From Arthrobacter sp. (GTDB lineage: Bacteria; Actinomycetota; Actinomycetes; Actinomycetales; Micrococcaceae): DNA of 32,737 nucleotides. The translations under genes were made by a program, and so were the position numbers. The stretch spans positions 1 through 32,737 of the forward strand of contig NZ_JAPSHV010000020.1 of assembly GCF_031179385.1 (NCBI RefSeq). Direction: 5' to 3'. Position 1 is the stretch's first letter. Every line of letters begins with the position of its first letter. The notes beneath the pieces are model-generated. The model was not told the origin of the DNA. It worked only from the letters and a program-made list of their open reading frames with translations, and ran no database searches. Positions 8,873 through 16,830 of the stretch are shown here, piece by piece.

Positions 8873-8885
8873 TTTGCACTGCAAA
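8873..8885. promoter_or_regulatory. Inverted repeat TTTGCA-C-TGCAAA over the ribosome site
   Basis: A perfect 13-base inverted repeat between promoter and start codon of the sugar-binding lipoprotein gene, overlapping the AAAGGAG ribosome site. It resembles half-sites of sugar-responsive repressors such as LacI-family proteins. In RNA the five-base stem could also partly mask the ribosome site. The binding protein is not known. Confidence 0.35.
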
Positions 8886-8913
8886 ACAGGGGATCATTTG
8901 TACCGATGCGCTA

Positions 8914-8941
8914 AATCTAGGTGTGCACAGCGGTGGAGCAA
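8914..8941 (-). promoter_or_regulatory. Putative promoter of the sugar importer operon
   Basis: On the minus strand, TTGCTC (8941-8936) and TAGATT (8919-8914) are separated by 16 bases, a reasonable sigma-70-type pair. Transcription would begin near 8907, giving a leader of about 45 bases before the ATG at 8863. The inverted repeat at 8873-8885 lies inside that leader. Confidence 0.35.
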
Positions 8942-9036
8942 CATAGCGATATGAGCCTTCCCTATGGACGATCCGCTAAACCTTCGAGGCACAGACGAGG
9001 CCTGAGCATGGATGACCACCCGTTCTGGGACGCAGA

Positions 9037-9078
9037 AAGGGCTGGCCACCCCGGAGGAGTCCGGGACAGCCAGCCCTT
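9037..9078 (-). terminator. Strong terminator of the P450 operon
   Basis: A two-tier hairpin: outer arms AAGGGCTGGC and GCCAGCCCTT pair over ten bases, and inside them CCCGGA pairs with TCCGGG around a short CTCC loop. It lies 17 bases after the stop of the MHS transporter gene and ends in TTTC on the minus strand, so it fits a factor-independent terminator with a short U run. Being nearly symmetrical it may also stop plus-strand read-through. Confidence 0.8.
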
Positions 9079-9094
9079 GACGGAGTGGGAGAGC

Positions 9095-10477
9095 CTAGGC
9101 GCCAGCCCTTTCGAAGGCCGGTTCGCGGCGCTTGTCGAAGACCGTGGCCCCGACTTCCTGCTCCGCCTGATTATCGATGGACAAATCAATCCCCTTGCGG
9201 TCCCGAAGAATGAGGACCGCAATCGTGGAAAGCACGGTCATGCCCAACAGGTACAGCGACACGGACGCGCTGGTTCCGGTGTTCTGGATCAGCGCCTGCG
9301 CGATGGTTGGGGCAAACGCTCCGCCGAGGATGGCACCAAGAGCGTAGGAGATGGATACTCCCGAAAAGCGCACGGATGCCGGGAAGATTTCGCTGTACCA
9401 GGCGGCCTGCGGACCGTAACTCAGCCCGAGTCCAATGGTGAAGAGGCCCAGCGCCACGTACAGCAGCGGCAACGATCCCGTGTCGATGAGCCAGAACAGC
9501 GGGAAGACCATCAACGCCTGCGAGCCAAAACCAATCAGGTAGGTCTTCCTGCGCCCGATCTTGTCGGCCAGGAACCCGGAGATGAAGGTGAAGATGAACC
9601 ACATCGCAGCGGCGAACGTGATGGCCAAGAGTACGTCGGTGCGGTCCAGCCCAACCTCTGCCGTCGCGTAGCTGGGAATGAACCCTCCGGTCGCCATGTA
9701 ACCGGCAGCGTTGTTTCCGGCGAAGACCAGGGCGGCCAGGAGGACCAACAGCCAGTGCTTGCGGAACAGTTCAGCTGCCGGAACCTTGGTCTGCTGCTTA
9801 CGGGCCGCAATTTCCTCGAAGACGGGTGACTCATCGACCGCACGGCGGACCATGTAGCCCACGGCGATCAGGACGATACTCAGGAGGAAGGGAACCCTCC
9901 AACCCCACTCGATGAACGCCTCGCCCGGGGAAACCCAGCCGGTCATGACGGCGGTGACCCCTGAGGCAAGCAACATGCCGAGCGGGACGCCGAGCTGGGG
10001 GAAGGACCCTGCACGGCCCCGGCGGTCGCGCGGTGCGTGTTCGACGGCCATGAGGACGGCGCCGCCCCACTCACCTCCGGCGGAGATCCCCTGCAGGATC
10101 CTCAGCAGCAGCAACAGGATCGGCGCGAGGACGCCGATACTTTCGTAGGTGGGCAGAACGCCGATCAGCGTGGTTGCCGCACCCATCAGAATGAGCGTCA
10201 GCACCAGCATCGGACGTCGGCCGATCTTGTCCCCGAAGTGTCCGGCAAGGAATGCTCCCAGCGGCCGGAAGAGGAAACTGATACCTACGGAAGCGAACGC
10301 CAGCAGAAGACCGATGGATTCACCGGCGGGCGCGAAGAAGACCTGTGCGAAGACCAACCCGGCGGCCGTGGCGTAGATGAAGAAGTCGTACCACTCGATG
10401 GTGGTGCCGACTATTGTGGCGAACGCGACGCGCCGTTGCGTCGCCTTCGACGCGGCAGCTGCCGATACTGCGGACAT
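9095..10477 (-). CDS. MHS-family MFS transporter (metabolite:H+ symporter)
   Basis: Inner-membrane proton symporter of 460 residues with twelve predicted spans. The start FATIVGTTIEWYDFFIYATA, the loop 2-3 motif GDKIGRRPM, the ISAGGEWGGAVLM segment and the second copy ADKIGRRKTY are hallmarks of the metabolite:H+ symporter family (shikimate, citrate, ketoglutarate, proline/betaine carriers). The start ATG has AGGAGAAA directly upstream. It is the last gene of the P450 operon, 57 bases after the reductase gene, and is followed by a strong terminator, so it most likely imports the P450 substrate. An organic acid, aromatic acid or betaine is expected from the family; the exact ligand is unknown. 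Confidence 0.88.
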   Translation of the reverse strand: MSAVSAAAASKATQRRVAFATIVGTTIEWYDFFIYATAAGLVFAQVFFAPAGESIGLLLAFASVGISFLFRPLGAFLAGHFGDKIGRRPMLVLTLILMGAATTLIGVLPTYESIGVLAPILLLLLRILQGISAGGEWGGAVLMAVEHAPRDRRGRAGSFPQLGVPLGMLLASGVTAVMTGWVSPGEAFIEWGWRVPFLLSIVLIAVGYMVRRAVDESPVFEEIAARKQQTKVPAAELFRKHWLLVLLAALVFAGNNAAGYMATGGFIPSYATAEVGLDRTDVLLAITFAAAMWFIFTFISGFLADKIGRRKTYLIGFGSQALMVFPLFWLIDTGSLPLLYVALGLFTIGLGLSYGPQAAWYSEIFPASVRFSGVSISYALGAILGGAFAPTIAQALIQNTGTSASVSLYLLGMTVLSTIAVLILRDRKGIDLSIDNQAEQEVGATVFDKRREPAFERAGA

Positions 10478-10534
10478 GTTTTCTCCTGGGATGAACGGTG
10501 AATGAGGTGGATGCGATTGGTTTCAGGATTGGTA

Positions 10535-11773
10535 TCAGGCTGCGGCGAGAAGGGCGGCCCGTGCGTATTCCTTCAGGCTGAAGCCGGCCACTGCCGCTTC
10601 GGCGGGATCCGGTCCACGACCGGCGGCAAGCAGCTTGCGCGCTGCCATGTGGTCGGCCGGCGCGTTGACGGATTCAACCGCTACAAGCTGACCGTCGCGG
10701 TAGCAGAGGACTGAAAAGGCGGCGGCACCCGGATTCCCGATGACTACGACGTCGTCGTCCGCCTGGGCGATACCGGCCATCTGCAGGCGCAGCTTGCCCT
10801 GCGTCGACCAAAACCAGGGAACATCCGTGTAGTTCGTCAGCGTTCCGAGGATGGTCTGGGCTGCATGGCGACCGTGGGCCGCTGCGTTCTGAACGGACTC
10901 CAGTCGGGTGACAGCCCCGGTATGGACGCTCGGGTAGCTGGCGCAGTCCCCGATAGCGAGGATCGAGGGGTCCGAGGTCCTCAGTGTGGACTCGACGAGG
11001 ATTCCATTCTGCGTCTGGAGTCCGGCGCGGGCGGCGATGTCATCATTCGGTACGACGCCGATACCCACCACCACAAGGTCAGCCGGGTACGTAGTACCGG
11101 CAGTTGACACTGCAGCACCGACGCGGCCGTCAGGACCGACGTCGAAATGGTCGATACCTTCATTGAGCCGCAGTTGGATGCCACTCTCCTGGTGCTTCCG
11201 TGCAAACCATTCCGCCGTCGTCGGAGTCAGCGCCCGTCCCATCGGCCGCGGGGCGAATTCCAGGACTGTGACGGAACACCCGTGGGCGTGTGCTGCTGCT
11301 GCGAATTCGAGCCCGATGAAGCCGGCACCGACAACCACCACGTTCCGTGCCGTGGCCAGCGCACTGTGCAGAGCCCGGGCATCCTCCAGAGTCTTCAGGC
11401 CCCGTACACCCTCCAGTGTTGCGCCAGCACACGCCAGCTCGCGGTTGCGTGCGCCGGTGGCGAGAACCAGGTGCTCGTAATTAAGGACCGATCCGTCCGA
11501 GAGCGTGACCGTGCTGGCGTCCCTATCTATGTCCGTCGCTCTCACGCCCGCTCTCAGGTCAATGTCCTTGTCCTGATAGAACGACGGCGTGCGCAGGGGC
11601 AGCGGCTCGGGATTCCCTGAAGCAGCCAGGTAATCCTTGGAGAGGGGCGGGCGCTGATAGGGAAGCTCCGGCTCGTCCTCAATGATGATGACTGGTTTGG
11701 TGTACCCACCGGAACGGAGCGAATCGGCGACCTGGAGGCCGGCATGGCCTCCCCCAATAATGACAACGCTCAC
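10535..11773 (-). CDS. FAD-dependent ferredoxin reductase
   Basis: Flavoprotein of 412 residues that passes electrons from NAD(P)H to a [2Fe-2S] ferredoxin. Two nucleotide-binding folds are visible: GGGHAG (7-12) for FAD and VVGAGFIGLEFAAAA (around 150) for NAD(P)H. The segment LPYQRPPLSKDYL is typical of putidaredoxin- and rhodocoxin-reductase-like proteins, and ILAIGDCA marks the second FAD contact. The start is GTG, three bases after the ferredoxin stop codon, with AGGTGTAGG upstream. Position between ferredoxin and transporter in one operon makes it the dedicated reductase for the neighbouring P450. Confidence 0.92.
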   Translation of the reverse strand: MSVVIIGGGHAGLQVADSLRSGGYTKPVIIIEDEPELPYQRPPLSKDYLAASGNPEPLPLRTPSFYQDKDIDLRAGVRATDIDRDASTVTLSDGSVLNYEHLVLATGARNRELACAGATLEGVRGLKTLEDARALHSALATARNVVVVGAGFIGLEFAAAAHAHGCSVTVLEFAPRPMGRALTPTTAEWFARKHQESGIQLRLNEGIDHFDVGPDGRVGAAVSTAGTTYPADLVVVGIGVVPNDDIAARAGLQTQNGILVESTLRTSDPSILAIGDCASYPSVHTGAVTRLESVQNAAAHGRHAAQTILGTLTNYTDVPWFWSTQGKLRLQMAGIAQADDDVVVIGNPGAAAFSVLCYRDGQLVAVESVNAPADHMAARKLLAAGRGPDPAEAAVAGFSLKEYARAALLAAA

Positions 11774-11776
11774 GGC

Positions 11777-12100
11777 CTACACCTGTCCCTCAGGGATGTC
11801 GACGACGATGCCGTCCAATTCCGTGCTGACGCGAACCTGGCAGCCCAAACGGGAGGCGTCGGTTCGTTCGGCAGTGGTGCAATCGAGCATCTCCTCTTCG
11901 TCCTCGCTGATGTCGGGCAGTGCATCTGCAAACTCGGGACGGACGTAGACGTGGCAGGTGGCGCACATCGCCTGTCCCCCGCACTCCCCCACGATGCCGT
12001 TTACGTTGTTGGCGACTGCGGCGCGCATGAGGGACGTGTTGTCCTCCACGGTGACGGTGTCGGACTGGCCGCTGGGCTGGACATAGGTGATGGTAGGCAT
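11777..12100 (-). CDS. [2Fe-2S] ferredoxin, putidaredoxin/adrenodoxin type
   Basis: Soluble electron carrier of 107 residues. The cluster ligands are C40, C46, C49 and C87 in CGGQAMCATCHVYV and the later LGCQV, the CX5CX2CX37C pattern of vertebrate-type ferredoxins that serve class I P450s. C74 is an additional cysteine not expected to bind the cluster. The ATG at 12100 is preceded by AGGAGAA; an upstream in-frame extension to 12511 merely shadows the P450 gene. It lies between the P450 and the reductase and should shuttle electrons between them. Confidence 0.93.
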   Translation of the reverse strand: MPTITYVQPSGQSDTVTVEDNTSLMRAAVANNVNGIVGECGGQAMCATCHVYVRPEFADALPDISEDEEEMLDCTTAERTDASRLGCQVRVSTELDGIVVDIPEGQV

Positions 12101-12150
12101 GGTTCTCCTGAAGGAATGGTGAGTAGGAAGGGGACGCCGTGTGAGCCGGG

Positions 12151-13467
12151 CTAGTCCCAGAGGACCGGCATCTTGATCAGGCCACGGAACACCCAACCGG
12201 CGTCGACCGCCGCGTTGTCGGGGTCCAGGCGCAGACCGGGGAGTCTGTCGAAGAGGGCGGGCATAGCAACCTGCGCTACCTGTGCCCGTGCAATCCACGT
12301 GCCGGCGCAGAAGTGCTGACCGCCGCCGAAACCGAGGTGCGGCTTCTTGGCCCGGTGGATGTTGTACGACTCCGGATCCACGAATACTGCCGGATCCCGG
12401 TTGGCGGCGCCGAGCACCACACCGAGCCGAGCGCCTTCGGGGATACGCACGCCTTCGAGGACTGTCTCGCAGGTTGTCTGGCGCGGGTACATGCCGATGG
12501 GCGCGACCCAACGCACGGATTCCTCGAAAGCCGTAGCGTGCAGCTTCGAGTCAGCCACGACATCCGCGAGTTGGTCGGGGTGGGAGAGCAATGCCCAGAC
12601 GGTGGTCGCGAGGACATCGCGCGGTTCATTCAGCCCACCGCCGATGGTCATCTTCAGGTTTGCCCTGACGGACTCGAGCGGAATCGGCAAGGAGGCCAGC
12701 CCCGAGAGGAGGGAGTGATCGGGGTTCTTCAGCAGGTACGGGATCATGTCATCGATTGCCGCGTCCACCTCGGCTGACGCGGCCTCGCTCTTCGCCCACA
12801 CGTCCGCGTCATCGGCGTAGTTGCCGGTTCCGTCGATCATCGACTGGCTCCAGCGCTGCAAATCTTCCTGCGTGGAGTTGTGGAACCCGCAGATCAGTCG
12901 GAGGTTCTCGGCCGCATAGGGTGCTGCGTAATCCCAGACGAAGTCCGCTCCCGGCCCCTTGGCGACGAGCTCGTCGAGGTACTTCCGGTTGTTCTCCTCG
13001 AAGATGGCGGCCCAATGCTTCTTGATCGTGCCCGGCCGGAGCGTGCTGCCGTAGGAGTCGCGGTCCACCTTGTGCTCCGGATCGTCCTTGCGGAGCATGG
13101 AATGCCCCATGGCGCGCTTCATCAGGGAGCCCGTCTCATTGGCAGAGAAAACGTCCGCGTCCTGTTCGATGGCGTGGCAGGCGGCGTAACTCGTCACCAT
13201 GTAACGGTTGACGGCCGGGACCCAGTGCACTGGCGCCTCTTCGCGCATCCTCCGGTAGATCGGGAATGGGTTCCGGTGGAGTTCGGGGATCGTGACCCAG
13301 TCGGCGACAGGCGGGTCAATGGGCGCCTCGGTGTTCTCCGCAACGCTGCCGGACCCTACGTGGTCGGCGGGAAGGGATGCCAACACCGCAGCGCGTTCGG
13401 TAGGGTCCGTGGGCAGGTTCCCGCTGAAGGGACATGCGGCGGTCTCGGATGGCCCCTGGACATTCAT
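12151..13467 (-). CDS. Cytochrome P450 with atypical I-helix
   Basis: Heme monooxygenase of 438 residues, soluble bacterial type. Visible motifs are EESVR (E316-R319, the ExxR pair), FGGGQHFCAG (heme ligand C387) and, in the I helix, IGGGLNEPRD (275-284). Aligned with P450cam, N280 and E281 replace the usual Asp-Thr proton-relay pair, an unusual oxygen-binding arrangement. The ATG has AGGAGATC upstream. It heads an operon with its ferredoxin, reductase and an MHS carrier, and faces a LysR regulator, the layout of a substrate-inducible catabolic P450, possibly an O- or N-demethylase of a small acid. The CYP family and substrate cannot be named from sequence alone. Confidence 0.93.
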   Translation of the reverse strand: MNVQGPSETAACPFSGNLPTDPTERAAVLASLPADHVGSGSVAENTEAPIDPPVADWVTIPELHRNPFPIYRRMREEAPVHWVPAVNRYMVTSYAACHAIEQDADVFSANETGSLMKRAMGHSMLRKDDPEHKVDRDSYGSTLRPGTIKKHWAAIFEENNRKYLDELVAKGPGADFVWDYAAPYAAENLRLICGFHNSTQEDLQRWSQSMIDGTGNYADDADVWAKSEAASAEVDAAIDDMIPYLLKNPDHSLLSGLASLPIPLESVRANLKMTIGGGLNEPRDVLATTVWALLSHPDQLADVVADSKLHATAFEESVRWVAPIGMYPRQTTCETVLEGVRIPEGARLGVVLGAANRDPAVFVDPESYNIHRAKKPHLGFGGGQHFCAGTWIARAQVAQVAMPALFDRLPGLRLDPDNAAVDAGWVFRGLIKMPVLWD

Positions 13468-13514
13468 GGCTGATCTCCTGCACTGAGCGACATTGCTGAT
13501 GGATTCAGTGTGGC

Positions 13515-13528
13515 CTGACTCATATCAG
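13515..13528. promoter_or_regulatory. Dyad CTGA-N6-TCAG in P450/LysR divergent promoter
   Basis: The 112-base AT-richer gap between the divergent P450 and LysR genes holds CTGACTCATATCAG, an inverted repeat with four-base arms, and further CAG-containing half-site-like words nearby (ATTCAG, AATCAG). LysR-type proteins usually bind short dyads in such shared promoters. No confident -35/-10 pair could be chosen. Confidence 0.3.
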
Positions 13529-13579
13529 CAGGTAAAGTACAAGAATCAGGGCTATATCCACGGTTTGGGTGAGGTGTTC

Positions 13580-14485
13580 ATGGCACGGTATACGCTCCGG
13601 CAACTGGAGGCGTTTGTCGCCGTAGCTGAACAAGGCAGCCTCACCTCCGCTGCGGAGAAGCTCCATGTGTCCCAGTCAGCCATTTCCGGTGCCATCAACA
13701 ACCTTGAACGCGTCTTCGGCGCACAGCTGACCATTCGCCGTAAGGCTCATGGAGTGACCCTTACCTCCGCCGGAAAGTACGTTCTCGACCGGTCGAAAGG
13801 CCTCCTGAACGCGGCGTCGGACCTCGAATTACACGCCTCCGACGCTGGGACCGAACTGCGGGGCGCCCTTACACTCGGCTGCTATCGCACGCTCGCGCCC
13901 ACCGTGCTCGCTGGCCTCATCGACCAGTACAGCCGGCTCTACCCACTGGTGGAGCTCGATTTCTTCGACGGACCACAGTCGGAGATTCAGGAACGGGTCC
14001 TCGCAGGCCGGCTGGATCTCGCAGTCGCTTACGACCTGGGGCTGCCCGCCGGGCTGCAGCGCAAGCGCCTGTACGAGGCTGCGCCCTCCATCGTGCTGGC
14101 AGCGGATCACCCGTTGGCGTCCCGGCCTTCCCTTGGGTTGAACGATGTGGCCGATGAACCGATGATCCTGCTGGACGTGAATCCGAGCCGCGAGAACACC
14201 ATGATGATGTTCTCCAGCGCCGGGCTGCAGCCCAATATCCGGTTCCGCACAACGGACTACGAGGTCACACGGTCGCTGGTCGGACGCGGGATGGGCTACG
14301 CAATCCTGATTCAACAACCGGCAGCGAATCAGACCTACGAAGGCCGCCCGCTTGTAGTCCACCCCATGACACCGGTCATTCGAACCGTCCCGGTCTCGAT
14401 CGTGTGGCCGGGCTCCGTGACGCCCTCCCAGAGCGCTGCCGCCATGGTGGCGCTTGCCTCCGAGCTCTACGCCGATGCCGGCTGA
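13580..14485 (+). CDS. LysR-family transcriptional regulator
   Basis: DNA-binding regulator of 301 residues. The N-terminal winged helix-turn-helix is clear: YTLRQLEAFVAVAEQGSLTS followed by AAEKLHVSQSAISGAINNLE. The rest is the periplasmic-binding-protein-like effector domain. The ATG at 13580 follows GTGAGG at a suitable spacing; the open frame extends 29 codons further upstream but those residues are unlike the family. It is divergent from the P450 operon across a 112-base promoter region, so it very likely controls that operon in response to its substrate. A hairpin at its stop codon separates it from the GH43-like gene. Confidence 0.92.
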   Translation: MARYTLRQLEAFVAVAEQGSLTSAAEKLHVSQSAISGAINNLERVFGAQLTIRRKAHGVTLTSAGKYVLDRSKGLLNAASDLELHASDAGTELRGALTLGCYRTLAPTVLAGLIDQYSRLYPLVELDFFDGPQSEIQERVLAGRLDLAVAYDLGLPAGLQRKRLYEAAPSIVLAADHPLASRPSLGLNDVADEPMILLDVNPSRENTMMMFSSAGLQPNIRFRTTDYEVTRSLVGRGMGYAILIQQPAANQTYEGRPLVVHPMTPVIRTVPVSIVWPGSVTPSQSAAAMVALASELYADAG

Positions 14486-14498
14486 TTCGCAGCCGGCA
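14476..14498 (+). terminator. Hairpin at the LysR stop codon
   Basis: TGCCGGCTG and CAGCCGGCA form a perfect nine-base stem around ATTCG; the LysR TGA stop lies at the loop edge. No U tract follows, so it is a GC-rich terminator or attenuator of the kind common in actinobacteria. Its position argues that the next gene starts downstream, at GTG 14520. Confidence 0.55.
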
Positions 14499-14519
14499 GC
14501 GTCTGAAAGACTGACTCCC

Positions 14520-15500
14520 GTGACTCCATCCCATGCTGCTTCCGCGGACACAACCCATAACGACGACGACGCCTCCCAGCGCTGGCTCTTCGCCTACTTC
14601 ACTCCCGAGACGGAGAAGGAAGGCGAGCAGGTCCGCTTCGCCGTAAATTCCGGCCCGGATGCAAGGACGTGGATACCCCTCAACGATGGCAACCCCATCC
14701 TGATCAGCGACGTCGGCGAGCGCGGCGCGCGGGACCCCTTCATCTTCCGCGACCATACGCGTGACAAGTTCGTTGTGCTCGCCACCGACCTGCGCGTTGC
14801 GACGGACGGCGACTGGGACCGAGCCGAGCACCGCGGCAGCCGGTCAATCCTCGTGTGGGAATCCGAGGACCTGATGACGTGGTCCGGCCCGCGGCTCGTC
14901 CCCATCGCCCGTGAGGACGCCGGCAACGCCTGGGCCCCGAAAGCCTTCTGGTCCATAGAACGGGACGCCTGGCTGGTGTTCTTCGCGTCATCGCTTCCGG
15001 GCATCGGTGAGGCAGGAAGTGATTACCAGCGCATGTTCGTCACCGAAACGGCCGACTTCGCCAGCTTCAGTGCACCCGTCCTGTACCTGGACCTCGGCAA
15101 GTCCGTCATCGACGTGACCTTCCTGCAGGTGGGCCAGTGGTGCTACCGCTTCTCCGCAACCTCCCGCCCCGCGGGGAGCCCCGAGGATGACGCTTTCGTG
15201 TTCGTTGAACGCGGCCGCAGCCTGCTCGACCCTGACTTTGAGCCCTGGGTAGTAGCCGCCGGAAAGGGGGACATCAGGCAGGGCGAGGGTCCCGCCGTCG
15301 TCCTGCCCTCCGACGGTTCCGCACCGTTGCTGCTGATCGACGAATTCGGGCTGAGCGGCTATCACCTGTTCGAAGCCGCTGACCCGGAGCTGCGGGAATG
15401 GAAGCACGTGCACGACGCCGTCCTGCCGCCCCGTGCACGCCACGGCTCGTTGCTGGCGATCACCCCTGAGGAACACGCACGGCTTCTGCGACGCCGATGA
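14520..15500 (+). CDS. GH43-like five-bladed beta-propeller glycosidase
   Basis: Cytoplasmic protein of about 326 residues resembling GH43 arabinofuranosidase/xylosidase-like proteins. Visible family features are the GEQVRFAVNSGPD opening strand, the GARDPFIFRD segment, LATDLRVA followed by GSRSILVWESEDL, a SVIDVTFL strand and QGEGPAV, whose Glu is the likely general acid. The usual WAPE motif reads WAPK (K141). I chose GTG at 14520 because a hairpin covers the LysR stop; ATG at 14475 or 14454 inside the LysR gene are alternatives. The protein lacks a signal peptide. It stands alone here, and its substrate, or even its retention of activity, is uncertain. Confidence 0.68.
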   Translation: MTPSHAASADTTHNDDDASQRWLFAYFTPETEKEGEQVRFAVNSGPDARTWIPLNDGNPILISDVGERGARDPFIFRDHTRDKFVVLATDLRVATDGDWDRAEHRGSRSILVWESEDLMTWSGPRLVPIAREDAGNAWAPKAFWSIERDAWLVFFASSLPGIGEAGSDYQRMFVTETADFASFSAPVLYLDLGKSVIDVTFLQVGQWCYRFSATSRPAGSPEDDAFVFVERGRSLLDPDFEPWVVAAGKGDIRQGEGPAVVLPSDGSAPLLLIDEFGLSGYHLFEAADPELREWKHVHDAVLPPRARHGSLLAITPEEHARLLRRR

Positions 15501-15503
15501 CCC

Positions 15504-15521
15504 CTGCCAACGTCCTGGCAG
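15504..15521. terminator. Short hairpin between convergent genes
   Basis: CTGCCA and TGGCAG form a six-base stem around ACGTCC in the 22-base gap between the converging GH43-like and DUF368 genes. It could act on both transcripts. There is no U tract, so this is a modest prediction. Confidence 0.4.
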
Positions 15522-15522
15522 A

Positions 15523-16461
15523 CTAGGCTGGCTTGTGCGCCCGTCGGCCAAGCAGCCACATCAGGATGACCACCGATACTCCTGCCACAGCCGCGGTCAG
15601 AGGGCCTGCCCAGGCGCCGGGCTCTGGGGCGAGCAGCGCTGTGTCATCTTGCCAGGGCCAAAGAGCGCGGACTGAGCCAAGGATCAGACCGGTAGCGATC
15701 AGGAGCGTAGGGACTTCGTGTTCGCGCAGGAGGTACGCGAGGAGCCGGACCACGGTCACAAGCCCCAGGAATGCGCCGGCGCCAAAGAGCGCGATGTAAG
15801 CAAGATCCCTGGAGCTGACGGCTTCCAGAGTCGGTTCGTACATGCCCACCGTGAGCAGGACAAACGACCCGGACAGCCCGGGAAGTACGAGCGCCCCAAC
15901 CGCTGCCGCTCCACTGATGACGAGGATCCACCACCGCGGCTCGTCGACCTGTAGGGCCGGAATGCCAAGGAAGAGAAACGTAAGCGATGCGACTGCCAGC
16001 ACCACGGCCACGTTGCGGACGTGGCGACCTGGCTTTGCCGATGTCGCTTGACGAACCATCGACGCCGGTACCAGCAGACTCGCGAGAACCATGCCGAAGA
16101 AGAGCGCCCGCGCCAGGACGGGTTGTGTGTCAACGAAGTGGTGAAGCGGTCCGGCAAGGGTGAGGAGAGCGACCACCATGCCGGCAACCAGCGGAAGGAC
16201 GAGCACCCACTCGACCTGCTTGAGGTGCTGCAAGGCTGACCCGACGCTGCGGCGACGTACCAGCGACGCGACACCATGGACGGCATGGTTCGCTGAGCGG
16301 ATCAGCCGCTCATAGATTCCAAGGACCAACGCCATCGTGCCGCCGGAGACTCCGGGAACGAGTTCCACGAGACCGATCACGGCCCCCTGGAGGAGAGCAG
16401 GGATGAGTCGCAACCACCCTCTGGTAGGAACAGGAGCGCTGGGTACCGGAAGGGAAGTCAT
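15523..16461 (-). CDS. DUF368 membrane protein (undecaprenyl-phosphate translocase family)
   Basis: Polytopic membrane protein of 312 residues. Two family signatures are present: GLVELVPGVSGGT near residue 35 and a second inverted-repeat-like ALVLPGLSGSFVLL near residue 200. DUF368 proteins (PopT) have been shown in other bacteria to recycle the lipid carrier undecaprenyl phosphate across the membrane for cell-wall synthesis; I infer the same here. The ATG at 16461 is chosen because the longer frame runs through the PspC gene; AAGGG is directly adjacent, so the ribosome site is poor. A decayed second copy lies at 29862-30125. Confidence 0.85.
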   Translation of the reverse strand: MTSLPVPSAPVPTRGWLRLIPALLQGAVIGLVELVPGVSGGTMALVLGIYERLIRSANHAVHGVASLVRRRSVGSALQHLKQVEWVLVLPLVAGMVVALLTLAGPLHHFVDTQPVLARALFFGMVLASLLVPASMVRQATSAKPGRHVRNVAVVLAVASLTFLFLGIPALQVDEPRWWILVISGAAAVGALVLPGLSGSFVLLTVGMYEPTLEAVSSRDLAYIALFGAGAFLGLVTVVRLLAYLLREHEVPTLLIATGLILGSVRALWPWQDDTALLAPEPGAWAGPLTAAVAGVSVVILMWLLGRRAHKPA

Positions 16462-16522
16462 CCCTTCAACGGTAAGTGCAAGGAGCCGATCGGCCTGAAT
16501 CGGAGCCGGCGTGCGGTGGCGG

Positions 16523-16708
16523 TCAGCCGCTGGACTTGGGCAGGATGATCCACAGGATGATGTAGACCAACTCGCCAATGCCTACCAGTCCGAAGATGAT
16601 GAAACCGATCCGGACAAGCCACGTGGGCAGGCCGAATCCGGTTGCGATAGCCGCGCAGACTCCGGCTATCAGTTTGCCGTTACGGGGACGTACCAGTGTG
16701 CCAGCCAT
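16523..16708 (-). CDS. PspC-domain membrane protein
   Basis: Small protein of 61 residues consisting of a single PspC domain: an N-terminal KLIAGVCAAIATGFGLP segment, typical of the family, followed by a hydrophobic span ending in WIILPKSSG. PspC proteins belong to the phage-shock or envelope-stress response and sit in the membrane. The gene precedes the DUF368 gene on the same strand with a 61-base gap, so the two may be co-transcribed as an envelope-maintenance pair. Confidence 0.85.
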   Translation of the reverse strand: MAGTLVRPRNGKLIAGVCAAIATGFGLPTWLVRIGFIIFGLVGIGELVYIILWIILPKSSG

Positions 16709-16830
16709 GCGGCGACTCTACGCCGGTCGGGGACCCTGCGGAACCCCGCTCTTCAGACGTCGCGAGCGTTCTATCGGCCGGTTGCTAGTGTGACCAAGGT
16801 GAGTGAAGCGGGCCCTAGGTCAACCGGGCA

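Noticed and set aside
5666-8960. Identical 12-base words ATATGAGCCTTC at 5666 and 8949 flanking the importer operon
   Set aside because: Dozens of 12-base repeats are expected by chance in a window of this length; no other sign of insertion.
8921-9829. Long plus-strand open frame across the P450-operon terminator and MHS gene
   Set aside because: It spans a clear hairpin and opposes a well-conserved transporter; its product is low-complexity and unrecognisable.
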